From Phycisphaerae bacterium (lineage in GTDB: Bacteria; Planctomycetota; Phycisphaerae; SM23-33): a stretch of DNA of 32,296 nt. Made by a program: the position numbers and the translations under genes. Below, piece by piece: positions 1 to 7,998 of this stretch (its first letter is position 1; each line of letters starts with the position of its first letter). The stretch is from the NCBI GenBank assembly GCA_016782885.1, contig JADHXQ010000059.1, forward strand, positions 1 through 32,296, read 5' to 3'. Below the pieces are notes generated by a model that saw nothing but the letters and a program-made list of their open reading frames with translations, was not told the origin of the DNA and made no database searches.

Positions 1-248
1 TCCCTCGATGCCGAAACGTACTCCGCCTCCATGTCTCGAACGAAACTGCCCGGAAGCCGCCCGATGTCCCTTGCCAGCAGGACCATCACATGGTCGTAGC
101 TGCCCGCCGCTTTTAACACGTCATCGGGAGAGATGTCTTCATGGCCTACTGTTATCGTCATCGGGAAGACGCGATCCCTCAGCTTCTCCAGAATCTGCCC
201 GCCAAGCCCGCCATTCCGCCTGTTCAGCAGCCGATCGTCCCGCGTCAG
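1..248 (-). CDS. Unrecognised protein, N-terminal 82 residues, runs off the window
   Basis: Just beyond the stop of the kinase-like gene, another minus-strand frame stays open to the window edge and reads like real protein (for example GHEDISPDDVLKAAGSYDHV followed by MVLLARDIGRLPGSF). The frame opens after a TAG inside the upstream gene. The only start giving the whole segment is a CTG at 248 whose CTGA overlaps the upstream stop by 4 bases, an arrangement seen in translationally coupled genes. The first ATG is at 161 and would skip 29 residues. No clear ribosome binding site precedes either. I do not recognise the family. The overlap suggests the product works with the upstream kinase-like protein. 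The frame is short and partial, so moderate confidence only. Confidence 0.5.
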   Translation of the reverse strand, partial: MTRDDRLLNRRNGGLGGQILEKLRDRVFPMTITVGHEDISPDDVLKAAGSYDHVMVLLARDIGRLPGSFVRDMEAEYVSASR

Positions 249-1981
249 CCGTTTTCCAGCGGTATCGAGCTATTCGATCGGTCCATGTGCTTGAAAAGTT
301 CAAAGTTACAGATTCGCACCGCGGGTATACCCTGGTCATCTTTAACGAGGCTGCCGGACCGGTCCAGCGAAAGCAGCAGGTGGCTGCCCCTGAGATTCAG
401 ATCTTCGATTCCCGCCCGGGCCAGTCGCCGCCCGGTCGCCTCAACGACGCAAGTATACTCCTCTTCCGTGATCCGGCCTTGTCCGTATGCCGTCAGTGCG
501 TCAACCCCCTTGTAGATTTCTTCGTCTTTGGCGGCCAGCAGTTCATCTGGTCCGTTCCAGTATCCCCAGATGATTATATGTTCGTGATGCTTGCCGAGGA
601 CCGGATGACCGTGGGGAGTTTTCAGGTGCTTGTGGCTGTCGTACCTGCTGTTATCGACAAGATCCGGTGCGATTTCAGACTTGTGCCCCGTCATGTAGAT
701 GGCCCGCGGATAAACTGTTTCTATCCCGCTTCTGGTCAACTCCATGCTCAGGGAGACTTCCTCGAATGGGCTGTTATACCCGTAGGCGCCAATGGCTTCC
801 TCGTCTATTACAAGCGGATCGGCATCCGGTTTCTTCCCAACGCGCGAGATGCGCCAGACGAGATGTATGCTGTCCTTGGTCACGGTGTGGTAAACGTGAT
901 GTGTAGCCGAAAGCTCTGTCCTCGGCGTCTTGCGCCATTTCTCAGGGAGAAAATACTCAAAGAGCGCGGCGTCCCTTCCCACGACCCACAGCCTTCCGCC
1001 CGTGCTCTTGACCTGCCCGTAGACGTAGTCCACTGACATAATGTTGACTGCTGCCAGGTCCGGGGGGAAGTTGTTTTCGGCCTCAAAACGATGCGCCTGC
1101 TTGACCAGGTAGGTTTTGCGCTTTGCCATCCTGACGGTTTGCTCTCGCTGAGGTGTCCGTTCGAGGAGTTCAAAATCGACCAGGGCATACAGGATATTCC
1201 CCTTCGCGTCGCTTAAGAGCTGCCCGTCGCTCCGCGGTCTGACGATGATGTGGTGCGGTTTGCTGTCTCGAACGAAGAATCCCTTGTGTTCCATCTCCCG
1301 ATTTGAGCGAAGTATCAAGCCCCTCATGGTTTCGTCATCGAATAGTCCCGCCTTAAAAGCCTCGGCGGCATCTATGCCCTTTATCCACTCATAGATGACG
1401 GCATATTGCCTGTTCAGGTCCAGCGTGATCTGCTCATGATTCCTCTGGACCCCGTCGAGTATGTACTTCTTCCGCCCCATTCTCTCGGCCTCGACGTATT
1501 GGCGGGGCACATATATGCCCAGCGGCTTGTGGGTATAAAGCTGCCCAGCCGTCTCGTAGCGTGTATTCCGCATTTCGATGACGAGGCTGAACTCCTCGAA
1601 AGGGCTGTTGAACTTGGCGCCGGCAAGGTCTGACGCCTCGGTCTCGCCGGGGATGTCCTGCCCCATGCGATTCCATTTCAAAACGATGTCCTTGGAGATT
1701 CCCGCGACTTCCTTGGTCCGGGCTTTGTAAATGGCGCTCGTCCCGGCCAGTTTAACGCGGTGTGCGGCGAACCAGTCTCTGTCGGCACAGTGGTTCTCCG
1801 GTAGGAGATGCCTGCTGAACGGGCGCCCGTATTCGGTCAGGTACAGGTCGCTCCCGTCTTCGAGTTGCAGGTGCAGGTACTCGACTCCCAGGATGGCAAT
1901 CCTGGGTCGCAGCGCCAAGTGGGCGGCGACAGCGTCGAATTTGTCAGTGTCGAAAACCACCAAAGCATTGTAGTTGCCCAC
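245..1981 (-). CDS. Tandem kinase-like protein (kinase-like domain plus pseudokinase-like domain)
   Basis: 578 aa, GTG start at 1981 with no obvious Shine-Dalgarno; the frame is open only about 75 bases further upstream. The protein has two related halves. Half 1 (about 40-276) shows IVLKW (K102), a helix with NSPFEE (125-130), a hinge-like YAVIYEWIKG (193-202), DSKPHH (239-244) like the kinase DxKPxN loop, and VDFELLER with D269 like the DFG aspartate. Half 2 (about 316-566) repeats NSPFEE at 403-408 and the loop and FEL segments at constant spacing (H244 to D269 and H534 to N559, both 25 residues). There both aspartates are asparagine (N529, N559) and the lysine is not evident. That suggests an active kinase-like domain with a dead partner. 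No signal peptide or membrane segment is seen. The fold is my inference from motifs. The substrate is unknown, and small-molecule or protein phosphorylation are both possible. Confidence 0.7.
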   Translation of the reverse strand: MGNYNALVVFDTDKFDAVAAHLALRPRIAILGVEYLHLQLEDGSDLYLTEYGRPFSRHLLPENHCADRDWFAAHRVKLAGTSAIYKARTKEVAGISKDIVLKWNRMGQDIPGETEASDLAGAKFNSPFEEFSLVIEMRNTRYETAGQLYTHKPLGIYVPRQYVEAERMGRKKYILDGVQRNHEQITLDLNRQYAVIYEWIKGIDAAEAFKAGLFDDETMRGLILRSNREMEHKGFFVRDSKPHHIIVRPRSDGQLLSDAKGNILYALVDFELLERTPQREQTVRMAKRKTYLVKQAHRFEAENNFPPDLAAVNIMSVDYVYGQVKSTGGRLWVVGRDAALFEYFLPEKWRKTPRTELSATHHVYHTVTKDSIHLVWRISRVGKKPDADPLVIDEEAIGAYGYNSPFEEVSLSMELTRSGIETVYPRAIYMTGHKSEIAPDLVDNSRYDSHKHLKTPHGHPVLGKHHEHIIIWGYWNGPDELLAAKDEEIYKGVDALTAYGQGRITEEEYTCVVEATGRRLARAGIEDLNLRGSHLLLSLDRSGSLVKDDQGIPAVRICNFELFKHMDRSNSSIPLENG

Positions 1982-2024
1982 CGGGACAACTTCAATAATG
2001 GGCTCGCGGGCGACAACAGCGCCC

Positions 2025-2053
2025 TTGACCCCTTGGGCGGCGGGTGTTAGGCT
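2025..2053 (+). promoter_or_regulatory. Possible sigma70-like promoter for the small protein-fdhD operon
   Basis: TTGACC (2025-2030) and TAGGCT (2048-2053) are separated by 17 bases, 27 bases before the ATG at 2081. The -10 match is weak. This 99-base gap separates divergent genes. Confidence 0.3.
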
Positions 2054-2080
2054 CGGGGTTTACGATTTCAGGAGAACATT

Positions 2081-2257
2081 ATGACCCCGGAAGAACTTCG
2101 TGAAGCGATTCAAAACCAGGCCGTCGAAGGCAGGGTCGCGTGCAAGGCTATGCTGGATCTGGCCCGCGAGAGCGAAATCCCCTCGCGGCAGATCGCCAAG
2201 ATCTGCAACGAACTGAAGATCAAGATCTGCGCCTGCCAACTGGGCTGCTTCAAATGA
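2081..2257 (+). CDS. 58-aa Cys-rich small protein coupled to fdhD
   Basis: ATG at 2081 is preceded by a strong GGAGA at 2071 with good spacing. The product is 58 aa: an N-terminal helix-rich segment (MTPEELREAIQ), a middle that could be a small helix-turn-helix (SEIPSRQIAKICNEL), and a Cys-rich end KICACQLGCFK. Four cysteines (in ICNEL, ICAC and GCF) could bind metal. The stop overlaps the fdhD start as ATGA, so the two are translationally coupled. From memory, small proteins ending in a similar QLGCFK motif occur near molybdoenzyme genes, but I cannot verify that here. Role unknown; a regulatory or accessory part in formate dehydrogenase or molybdenum-cofactor maturation is the natural guess from context. 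Confidence 0.85.
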   Translation: MTPEELREAIQNQAVEGRVACKAMLDLARESEIPSRQIAKICNELKIKICACQLGCFK

Positions 2258-3063
2258 ACGACACCCCCGACCCCCCTGACGGACTGATCCGGGACTGCCC
2301 CATCCGCCGATTCGAAAACGGGCGGGCGGAGGCGATGGTCGACAAGGTCATCACCGAAGCCAGAATCGAACTGGACATCAACGATGGAAAGCACAACCTC
2401 GCGATGCTCTGCATGCCGCATGATCTGGAATCGCTGGCGGTGGGTTTCCTGGTCGGAGAAGGCGCCCTGCGCGACCGGGGCGCACTGCACGATGTCCGCG
2501 TCAACGTCGAGAACAACAAGGTATTCCTCCGCGGCGACTTCGATGAAGACGCCCTTGAAGCGATGGCCAACCGGTGGACATGGGGAACCGGGTGCGGTTC
2601 GGGCGGTACGGGCCGAGACCTCGACGAATCGGCATTCGGACGCGTGGGACAGGGCCTGGCGATAGGCCCCGGCAAGTTAATCGAGTTGGCGAAAATATTC
2701 ACCGGAAAAGCCGACATGTGGAAGTCCACCGGCGGGCTTCACGCCTGCGCGCTGGCCGACACCGAGAAGATTCTCCTGTTCGCCGAAGATGTCGGAAGGC
2801 ATAACGCATTCGACAAGATCATGGGGCGGGCATTTCTGGATGAAATCGACGTGACCGACAAACTGGTCCTGATGACCGGGCGGCTGTCGGCGGAGATCGT
2901 CTCCAAGGCCGTCGCGTGCGGACTGTCGATGCTGGTGTCGCGCTCGGCGGTAACGGCGTTGGGCGCCAAACTGGCCGGGCGATTCGGGCTGACGCTGGTA
3001 GGCTTCCTGCGTGGAAAACGCCTGAACGTGTACACGGGCTTCGATCGAATCGTCCCGGAATGA
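2254..3063 (+). CDS. fdhD: FdhD-like formate dehydrogenase accessory sulfurtransferase
   Basis: 269 aa, started at the ATG that overlaps the preceding stop by 4 bases. FdhD proteins pass sulfur from IscS to the molybdenum cofactor of formate dehydrogenase in the cytoplasm. Family hallmarks are visible: LAVGFLVGEG (about 61-70), STGGLHACAL, EDVGRHNAFDKI, and the C-terminal block SRSAVTALGAKLA with GFLRGKRLNVYTG. The usual CxxC loop is replaced by GTGCGSGGTG, so only one cysteine (C114) remains. In E. coli FdhD both loop cysteines have been studied, the first being more important, so this variant may work by a single-Cys route or serve another molybdoenzyme. No formate dehydrogenase gene lies in the window. 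Confidence 0.93.
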   Translation: MNDTPDPPDGLIRDCPIRRFENGRAEAMVDKVITEARIELDINDGKHNLAMLCMPHDLESLAVGFLVGEGALRDRGALHDVRVNVENNKVFLRGDFDEDALEAMANRWTWGTGCGSGGTGRDLDESAFGRVGQGLAIGPGKLIELAKIFTGKADMWKSTGGLHACALADTEKILLFAEDVGRHNAFDKIMGRAFLDEIDVTDKLVLMTGRLSAEIVSKAVACGLSMLVSRSAVTALGAKLAGRFGLTLVGFLRGKRLNVYTGFDRIVPE

Positions 3064-3087
3064 CAAAACAGGCTTGCCTGGGGGCGG

Positions 3088-3963
3088 CTACTGCTGCGCC
3101 CTGACCGCTTCCACTGCCTTCTTATGGGCGGCCTGGGCTTTCTTGTACGCTTCGATCTGCTGCTTGGTGGGCTTCTTCTTGTTATTATTTTGGCGTCTGC
3201 GGTTCCTGTTGTTTTTGTCGTTGTTCTTTTTTGGGTCTTTTTTGGGCGGGACGCGGATACCGAGCTTCTTTTTCTGACCGTCGTCGAGCAAGCCGATCGC
3301 CAGTGATTGCAGTTGCGCTTCGGCCCGACCGGCGGAAACCGACCCCTTCACGATCCCTGCACCAGCCTGCATGCAGTACGACTTGAGTTTGCCAACCTGG
3401 TCGGCCTTCAGCGCCTTGCCGAGCTTTCCGCTCAGTATCTTGTTGCAGAGTTTGTGTCCGAGCAGGGTGGCCTTCTGCTGAGGGGTGAGGATGGCGAGAA
3501 TCTCCGGTTCGTACCGCCTCTCGATTGCACTACGCTCGGCCGACAGTTGGCGGATCTGTCCCATTGCGCCCGCGGCCTTACTCTTCTCTTCAGGCGTACT
3601 GGCCGTATCGGCTGCGGCCTGGAGTTCCAGGAGCTTTTGGCCCTTGGGCGATGCATCCCACGCATCCAAAGCGGTCTGGAGTTTCTGCTGGATGGCTTCA
3701 AACTTCTCCCGCTGGCCGGGCTTGAAGTCCATCTTGGCGTAGATATCACTGTTGCTGAATTGTTTCTGGACCCCACCGGCCTTGCCCTTATTCCGGGGAG
3801 CCTTCTTCTTGGCGGCAGCGGCCTTCTTCTTGGCGGCAGGCTTCTTGACGGCAGGCTTCTTCTTTTCGGCGGCGTCGGCCTCGGTCGCCACAACGAAGGC
3901 CAGCATCATTGCAACCGCCAAAACACCACTGGTTATCCACCGATATGCTCTTGCAGATTTCAT
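3088..3963 (-). CDS. Secreted Lys/Ala-rich LTxxQ-motif protein (Spy/CpxP-like)
   Basis: 291 aa. I start at the second in-frame ATG (3963) because GGAG lies 9 bases upstream; an ATG 15 bases earlier has no such site. A signal peptide (positive residues, then GVLAVAMMLAFVVA, cut near ADA-AEK) is followed by a Lys/Ala/Pro-rich linker (about 33-65). A helical region then has two LTxxQ-like stretches (DFKPGQREKFEAIQ and ILTPQQKATLLG), a pattern known from periplasmic Spy/CpxP chaperones and common in planctomycete secreted proteins. The tail is a strongly basic Lys/Asn/Arg run (about 243-268) and another helix. Two Cys are present in the middle region. Probable periplasmic protein; chaperone or nucleic-acid/polyanion binding are both guesses. 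It converges with fdhD, 24 bases apart. Confidence 0.8.
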   Translation of the reverse strand: MKSARAYRWITSGVLAVAMMLAFVVATEADAAEKKKPAVKKPAAKKKAAAAKKKAPRNKGKAGGVQKQFSNSDIYAKMDFKPGQREKFEAIQQKLQTALDAWDASPKGQKLLELQAAADTASTPEEKSKAAGAMGQIRQLSAERSAIERRYEPEILAILTPQQKATLLGHKLCNKILSGKLGKALKADQVGKLKSYCMQAGAGIVKGSVSAGRAEAQLQSLAIGLLDDGQKKKLGIRVPPKKDPKKNNDKNNRNRRRQNNNKKKPTKQQIEAYKKAQAAHKKAVEAVRAQQ

Positions 3964-4037
3964 AAATGAAGGCTCCATAAACTACGCATAATTGCCGCCT
4001 CAGGCGGCGCAGGCACAGTATGTATATACGACGCCCT

Positions 4038-4068
4038 ATTGTAACCCGTAGATTCGTCATCCGCACAA
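4038..4068 (-). promoter_or_regulatory. Possible promoter for the LTxxQ-type secreted protein gene
   Basis: On the minus strand TTGTGC (4068-4063) and TACAAT (4043-4038) are 19 bases apart, about 75 bases upstream of the start at 3963. Between them and the gene sits a short perfect inverted repeat GCCGCCT/AGGCGGC (3994-4008) with a 1-base centre. Confidence 0.3.
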
Positions 4069-4180
4069 GAAAAAAATAACAAAATTACAGGAAATCGCCC
4101 TGCCAGGCTTTGCCTGCCTGAACCACTGCATTCAGGGGGATTGGCGCCGGGTCTTAGAGTATCAAATAGCGAGATTCGGC

Positions 4181-4208
4181 TTGCCCGGGGTATCGCGATG
4201 AATACAAT
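4181..4208 (+). promoter_or_regulatory. Probable sigma70-like promoter for the CoA-disulfide reductase gene
   Basis: TTGCCC (4181-4186), a 16-base spacer and TACAAT (4203-4208) lie about 72 bases before the ATG at 4281. Good -10 match; no operator recognised. Confidence 0.42.
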
Positions 4209-4280
4209 TGCTACCGGCGCCCCGCGAGCCCGGGATATTTCATCGCGGAGAGAGACTATCGTGTGAAAGGCGGTGTGGAA

Positions 4281-5942
4281 ATGTCCGAACGTAAACGTAT
4301 CCTGATAGTGGGCGGTGTTGCCGGTGGCGCATCGGTCGCAGCGCGGGCCAGGCGACTGTCCGAAGACGCCGAGATCGTGATCTTCGAGCGGGGCGAGCAT
4401 GTTTCGTTCGCCAATTGCGGTCTGCCATACCATATCGGCGAGGTGATCCCGAATCGCGAGAGCCTGCTGATCCAGACGCCGGAATCGATGACCAGCCGAT
4501 TCGCAATTGACGTACGCACGCGCTGCGAAGTTGTGTCGATCAATCCGAAGGCACACAGCATCCTCGCCCGGAACCTCGACAGCGGCGCCGAGACCACCGA
4601 GGCGTACGACAAACTGATACTCAGCCCCGGCGCGGCGCCGGTCGCCCCGCCGATCAGCGGCGTAAACCTGAGCGGCGTGCATACCCTCAGAAACATCGCT
4701 GACATGGACGCGATCAAACGCGTTGTCGACGAGGACGCCCCCCAGCGCGCGGTTGTGGTTGGAGGGGGATACATCGGTCTGGAGATGACCGAAGCGTTGC
4801 GGTTGCGCGGTTTGGAGGTGACGCTTGTGGAACTGGCCGACCAGGTGTTCATCGCGGCCGACGGCGAAATGGTCGCCCCGATCCACCAGCAGCTTGAACT
4901 GCACGGAGTGGACCTGCGCCTGGGCGTATCGGTAAGCGCTATCGAAACTGCCGGTGAAAAGCTGAGGGTCGCAGTGAGCACCGGTGAGTCGATCGAGTGC
5001 GGGCTGGTGATAATGGCTGTCGGCGTGCGGCCCGAGATTGCGCTGGTCCGCGAGGCGGGGCTCGATATCGGTCAGACCGGCGGGATCGCCGTTGACGAAC
5101 ACATGCAGACCAGCGATCCGGATATATTCGCCGTTGGCGACGCGGTGGAGGTTACGGGATTCGTCGACGGGGGCAAGACGCTGATCCCACTGGCCGGACC
5201 GGCCAACAGGCAGGGGCGCATCGCCGCGGACAACATTTTCGACCGCCCCAGCGTCTACCGCGACACGCAGGGGACGGCTATCTGCAAGGTGTTCGATCTG
5301 GCGATCGGTATGACGGGACTGAGCGAGAAGTCCCTGGTGAAGAGCGGGCTGAACTACGAGAAGATCTACATCCATCCGGCCAGTCACGCCGGTTATTATC
5401 CGGGCGCCGCGCCGATGAGCGTCAAATTGCTGTTCGATCCGAACGATGGCAGGATCCTGGGCGCCCAGTGTGTCGGTAGCGACGGTGTCGATAAGCGTAT
5501 TGACGTGCTGGCCGTGGCGATCCGCGCGGGCCTGACCGTGCAGCAGTTGCAGGATCTGGAACTTTCGTACGCCCCTCCGTACGGATCAGCCAAGGACGCG
5601 GTCAACTATGCCGGATTCGTTGCTTCCAACGTTCTGTCCGGTGACGTGAAACTCTGTCACACGCCCGACTTGATCGACCCGCGCGGCGATCAGGTGCTTC
5701 TGGATGTCCGCACCATCGCCGAAGTCGACGCCGCTGCGATCGACCATGCCGTCAACATACCGCTTGACGATCTGCGGGGTCGCCTGGCGGAACTGCCCCG
5801 AGACAAGGAATTGCTCGTTTTCTGCGCCGTCGGGCTGCGCGGATACCTGGCCTGCCGCATCCTGTCGCAGAACGGTTTTGCATGCAGGAACCTCACCGGA
5901 GGATACAAGACATACCAAGCCGTCATGACCCTTCGATCCTAA
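4281..5942 (+). CDS. CoA-disulfide reductase / NADH oxidase-type flavoprotein fused to a rhodanese domain
   Basis: 553 aa from the ATG at 4281, chosen over the in-frame GTG at 4263 because AAGG sits about 10 bases upstream of it. The N-terminal FAD site is IVGGVAGGAS (9-18). The family's single redox-active cysteine is C46 in SFANCGLPYHIG, which in CoADR cycles through a CoA mixed disulfide. A second Rossmann motif, VVVGGGYIGLEM, binds NAD(P)H, and FAVGDAVE closes the FAD site. The dimerisation domain ends near the SYAPPYGSAKD motif. The last ~95 residues are a rhodanese domain with active-site loop CAVGLRGY (C515). This two-domain form is known as CoADR-RHD and is thought to handle CoA disulfide or persulfide/polysulfide in anaerobes. 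Cytoplasmic. Its stop overlaps the convergent gene's stop. Confidence 0.95.
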   Translation: MSERKRILIVGGVAGGASVAARARRLSEDAEIVIFERGEHVSFANCGLPYHIGEVIPNRESLLIQTPESMTSRFAIDVRTRCEVVSINPKAHSILARNLDSGAETTEAYDKLILSPGAAPVAPPISGVNLSGVHTLRNIADMDAIKRVVDEDAPQRAVVVGGGYIGLEMTEALRLRGLEVTLVELADQVFIAADGEMVAPIHQQLELHGVDLRLGVSVSAIETAGEKLRVAVSTGESIECGLVIMAVGVRPEIALVREAGLDIGQTGGIAVDEHMQTSDPDIFAVGDAVEVTGFVDGGKTLIPLAGPANRQGRIAADNIFDRPSVYRDTQGTAICKVFDLAIGMTGLSEKSLVKSGLNYEKIYIHPASHAGYYPGAAPMSVKLLFDPNDGRILGAQCVGSDGVDKRIDVLAVAIRAGLTVQQLQDLELSYAPPYGSAKDAVNYAGFVASNVLSGDVKLCHTPDLIDPRGDQVLLDVRTIAEVDAAAIDHAVNIPLDDLRGRLAELPRDKELLVFCAVGLRGYLACRILSQNGFACRNLTGGYKTYQAVMTLRS

Positions 5943-7996
5943 CGTCCGGCCTCGTCAGCGCCGAGGTCGGGTTTTTCTCCGCGTTTCCCGCGGTCGATGT
6001 CGTCTGTGACTTCCGGGCGTTTTTTGGCCTGGTCCACTACTTCCGGAAGGGGAGTTTTCAGATGCAGGTTCCCTGCGGTCGGGTCTGCGAAAGCTGCGGT
6101 GATATCCTTGACGAGGTTGTTTTCGATAGTGACCTTACCCTTCGATTCATTGCGCGGCGGCGGTCCGCTGAGGATATTCTCAGCTACCAGCAGTCCGTCA
6201 GAAGCACCAAGAATGCGCACCAGGCGGCGCATCCGGCTGCGGGGCTCGTGAATCGTGTTGTTCAGGATTTTGCAGTCGGACGTGTGGGCCGCAAGCACGC
6301 CGGCCTCCGGCGCGCGGGTGATAAAGTTGTTGCGTACGATGCAGCGTCGAGCGTGCAGTTTCACGCCGCGGTTCTTCGGCATGTACGAGTTGCCCAAGCT
6401 GACGCCCTTGTCGCAGTCGATGATGATATTGCGTTCGACGGCGCAATCCTCGATCTCGTGCCAGAGGAAGATCGCACCCCGCCCTTCGCGCGTCCGCCCC
6501 TGGATCCTCAGGAACACGTTGTCGCTGATGGTCCAACCCCTGGCGTACATCACGTCGATGGCGCCGATGTAGTTTCCACCGAAGTTTTTGGCGGTGTCGG
6601 CTTCGTCGTCGCCGTATTTCTTGGCCCGGTCGTTGTAGAACAGGCAGTATTCCACGCGGCAGTCGCGCGGTTGCAGTTTCCGGCGGTCCTTTTCCGGTAC
6701 GATCACACCCTTAACCCCCCGCTGCCATACGTTGCGGATCACGCAGTTATAGATTCGAAGGCGCTGCACGCCGGTCTCCGAGTCGATCTTGAATCCGTTC
6801 CACTTGACGTTCTGTATCGTCAGGTCGGCCACCGTGACGTCGCTGCATGCCGTGAAAGCCACCAGCTCGCCTATCCCCCCGCCGTCCAGGATCACATCGT
6901 TGCGGTTGCCCGTAGCCCCGCGGAGCGTCACCCGGTCAGTTTTGATCCCCAGGCGGCGTGAGAGCCTGTAATGCCCCGCTGCCACACTGATCGTACCGCC
7001 CGGGCGGACTTTCCCCGCCGCATCAAACAACTCGCCCGCGGAAGCAACCTTGATGACCTGCCCCTTAGGCGCGGCCAGGGCGGGCGCTTTGGGCCACCAC
7101 GACTCATCGGGCACAGACGACGCCTTCTTGATTGGGGCGGGCTTTTTCGCGGCGGGCTGTTTTCCAGCGGTCGACAGGACCGCGTCCATCACCTCGACGT
7201 ATGCCTTCAGCGTCAGATAGCTGCGAAGGTTGAAACCGTTGTGCCTAAGGCCTTCGGCGCTGAAGTCCCTTCCCCACTTGGCGGGATTACTGGGATGTAC
7301 TCCGTCGCCCGCGATCAGTGTGGGCACTTCATAGGTCTTGTAGCCCTTGAACTTCGCGGCCGTACCGTTCCAGTCATCGGGTCGGCGTTTGAGACTCTCA
7401 GCGTGGAAGTCGCTCAGCGGAACGTTGAGCTCCTTTGCGATTTTTCGGGCGACTTTCGCGTACTCGGCGGCCTTGGTTTCGCGACCGTTGCGAGGCGGGA
7501 TCGTACTCAGGATCACCACCGAACCGTTGGCCAGACACCTGGCGACCAGTTTGCGCAAACCTTCCTCGTATTTCTCGACAGAAACACCGCCCAGATCGTT
7601 GGTCCCGAACATTATCAGCACGACCTCGGGGTTCAACTTCGCAAGCCAACCATCAACATTGCTGTTGGCCCAGGCGACGGTCTTACCGCTGTAGTTACCG
7701 TATTTCGGACCCTTCCAACCTCGCCAGCAATCCTTGAGCATGTACTTCAGGACCTTCTGCCGCGATTCTTCAAAACCGTCCTCCGCCTTGGCGGGCTTCC
7801 ACTGCAGCGAACTCCAGAAGGCCATCGAGTACGTGATTGAATCCCCGAAGTGAGCGAAGGTTCCGCTCTTGCCCTTGAAGTCAGCATGCACCTTTTTCAT
7901 AGCCGGCACCCAGGCAGGCTGCTCTGCCGCACCCGCAACGCCAACCTGCAACAAAAACGCCGCCAACAGGATGATCCCAACGCTGTGTAACCGCAT
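5939..7996 (-). CDS. Secreted SGNH/GDSL hydrolase with C-terminal right-handed beta-helix domain
   Basis: 685 aa; ATG at 7996 is used because GGAG lies 7-8 bases upstream, whereas the GTG two codons earlier is too close to it. Signal peptide at residues 1-23 (SVGIILLAAFLLQVGVAGA). The SGNH esterase domain covers about 35-280: GDSI with nucleophile S53, the MFGTNDLGG block (N133), and the catalytic pair in GDGVHPSN (D231, H234). After a Lys/Pro/Ala linker, about 310-660 is a parallel beta-helix, with SAGELFDAAGKVRPGGTI and repeated turns of the DUF1565/NosD or pectate-lyase type. Families like this remove acyl groups from polysaccharides, and the helix may bind or cleave the glycan. Last gene of a three-gene exported operon, 2 bases after the upstream stop. 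Confidence 0.9.
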   Translation of the reverse strand: MRLHSVGIILLAAFLLQVGVAGAAEQPAWVPAMKKVHADFKGKSGTFAHFGDSITYSMAFWSSLQWKPAKAEDGFEESRQKVLKYMLKDCWRGWKGPKYGNYSGKTVAWANSNVDGWLAKLNPEVVLIMFGTNDLGGVSVEKYEEGLRKLVARCLANGSVVILSTIPPRNGRETKAAEYAKVARKIAKELNVPLSDFHAESLKRRPDDWNGTAAKFKGYKTYEVPTLIAGDGVHPSNPAKWGRDFSAEGLRHNGFNLRSYLTLKAYVEVMDAVLSTAGKQPAAKKPAPIKKASSVPDESWWPKAPALAAPKGQVIKVASAGELFDAAGKVRPGGTISVAAGHYRLSRRLGIKTDRVTLRGATGNRNDVILDGGGIGELVAFTACSDVTVADLTIQNVKWNGFKIDSETGVQRLRIYNCVIRNVWQRGVKGVIVPEKDRRKLQPRDCRVEYCLFYNDRAKKYGDDEADTAKNFGGNYIGAIDVMYARGWTISDNVFLRIQGRTREGRGAIFLWHEIEDCAVERNIIIDCDKGVSLGNSYMPKNRGVKLHARRCIVRNNFITRAPEAGVLAAHTSDCKILNNTIHEPRSRMRRLVRILGASDGLLVAENILSGPPPRNESKGKVTIENNLVKDITAAFADPTAGNLHLKTPLPEVVDQAKKRPEVTDDIDRGKRGEKPDLGADEAGR

Positions 7997-7998
7997 GA

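Noticed and set aside
8-1036. Long plus-strand frame (342 codons)
   Set aside because: Antisense to the kinase-like gene, which has internal repeats, natural composition and a coupled neighbour; the plus frame is Arg/Pro-rich and motif-free.
2140-2253. Longer N-terminus for FdhD (start at 2140)
   Set aside because: It would overlap the 58-aa gene that has a strong ribosome binding site, and FdhD homology begins after the ATG at 2254.
3960-5387. 475-codon minus-strand frame
   Set aside because: Antisense shadow of the CoA-disulfide reductase, whose active-site and nucleotide-binding motifs are unmistakable.
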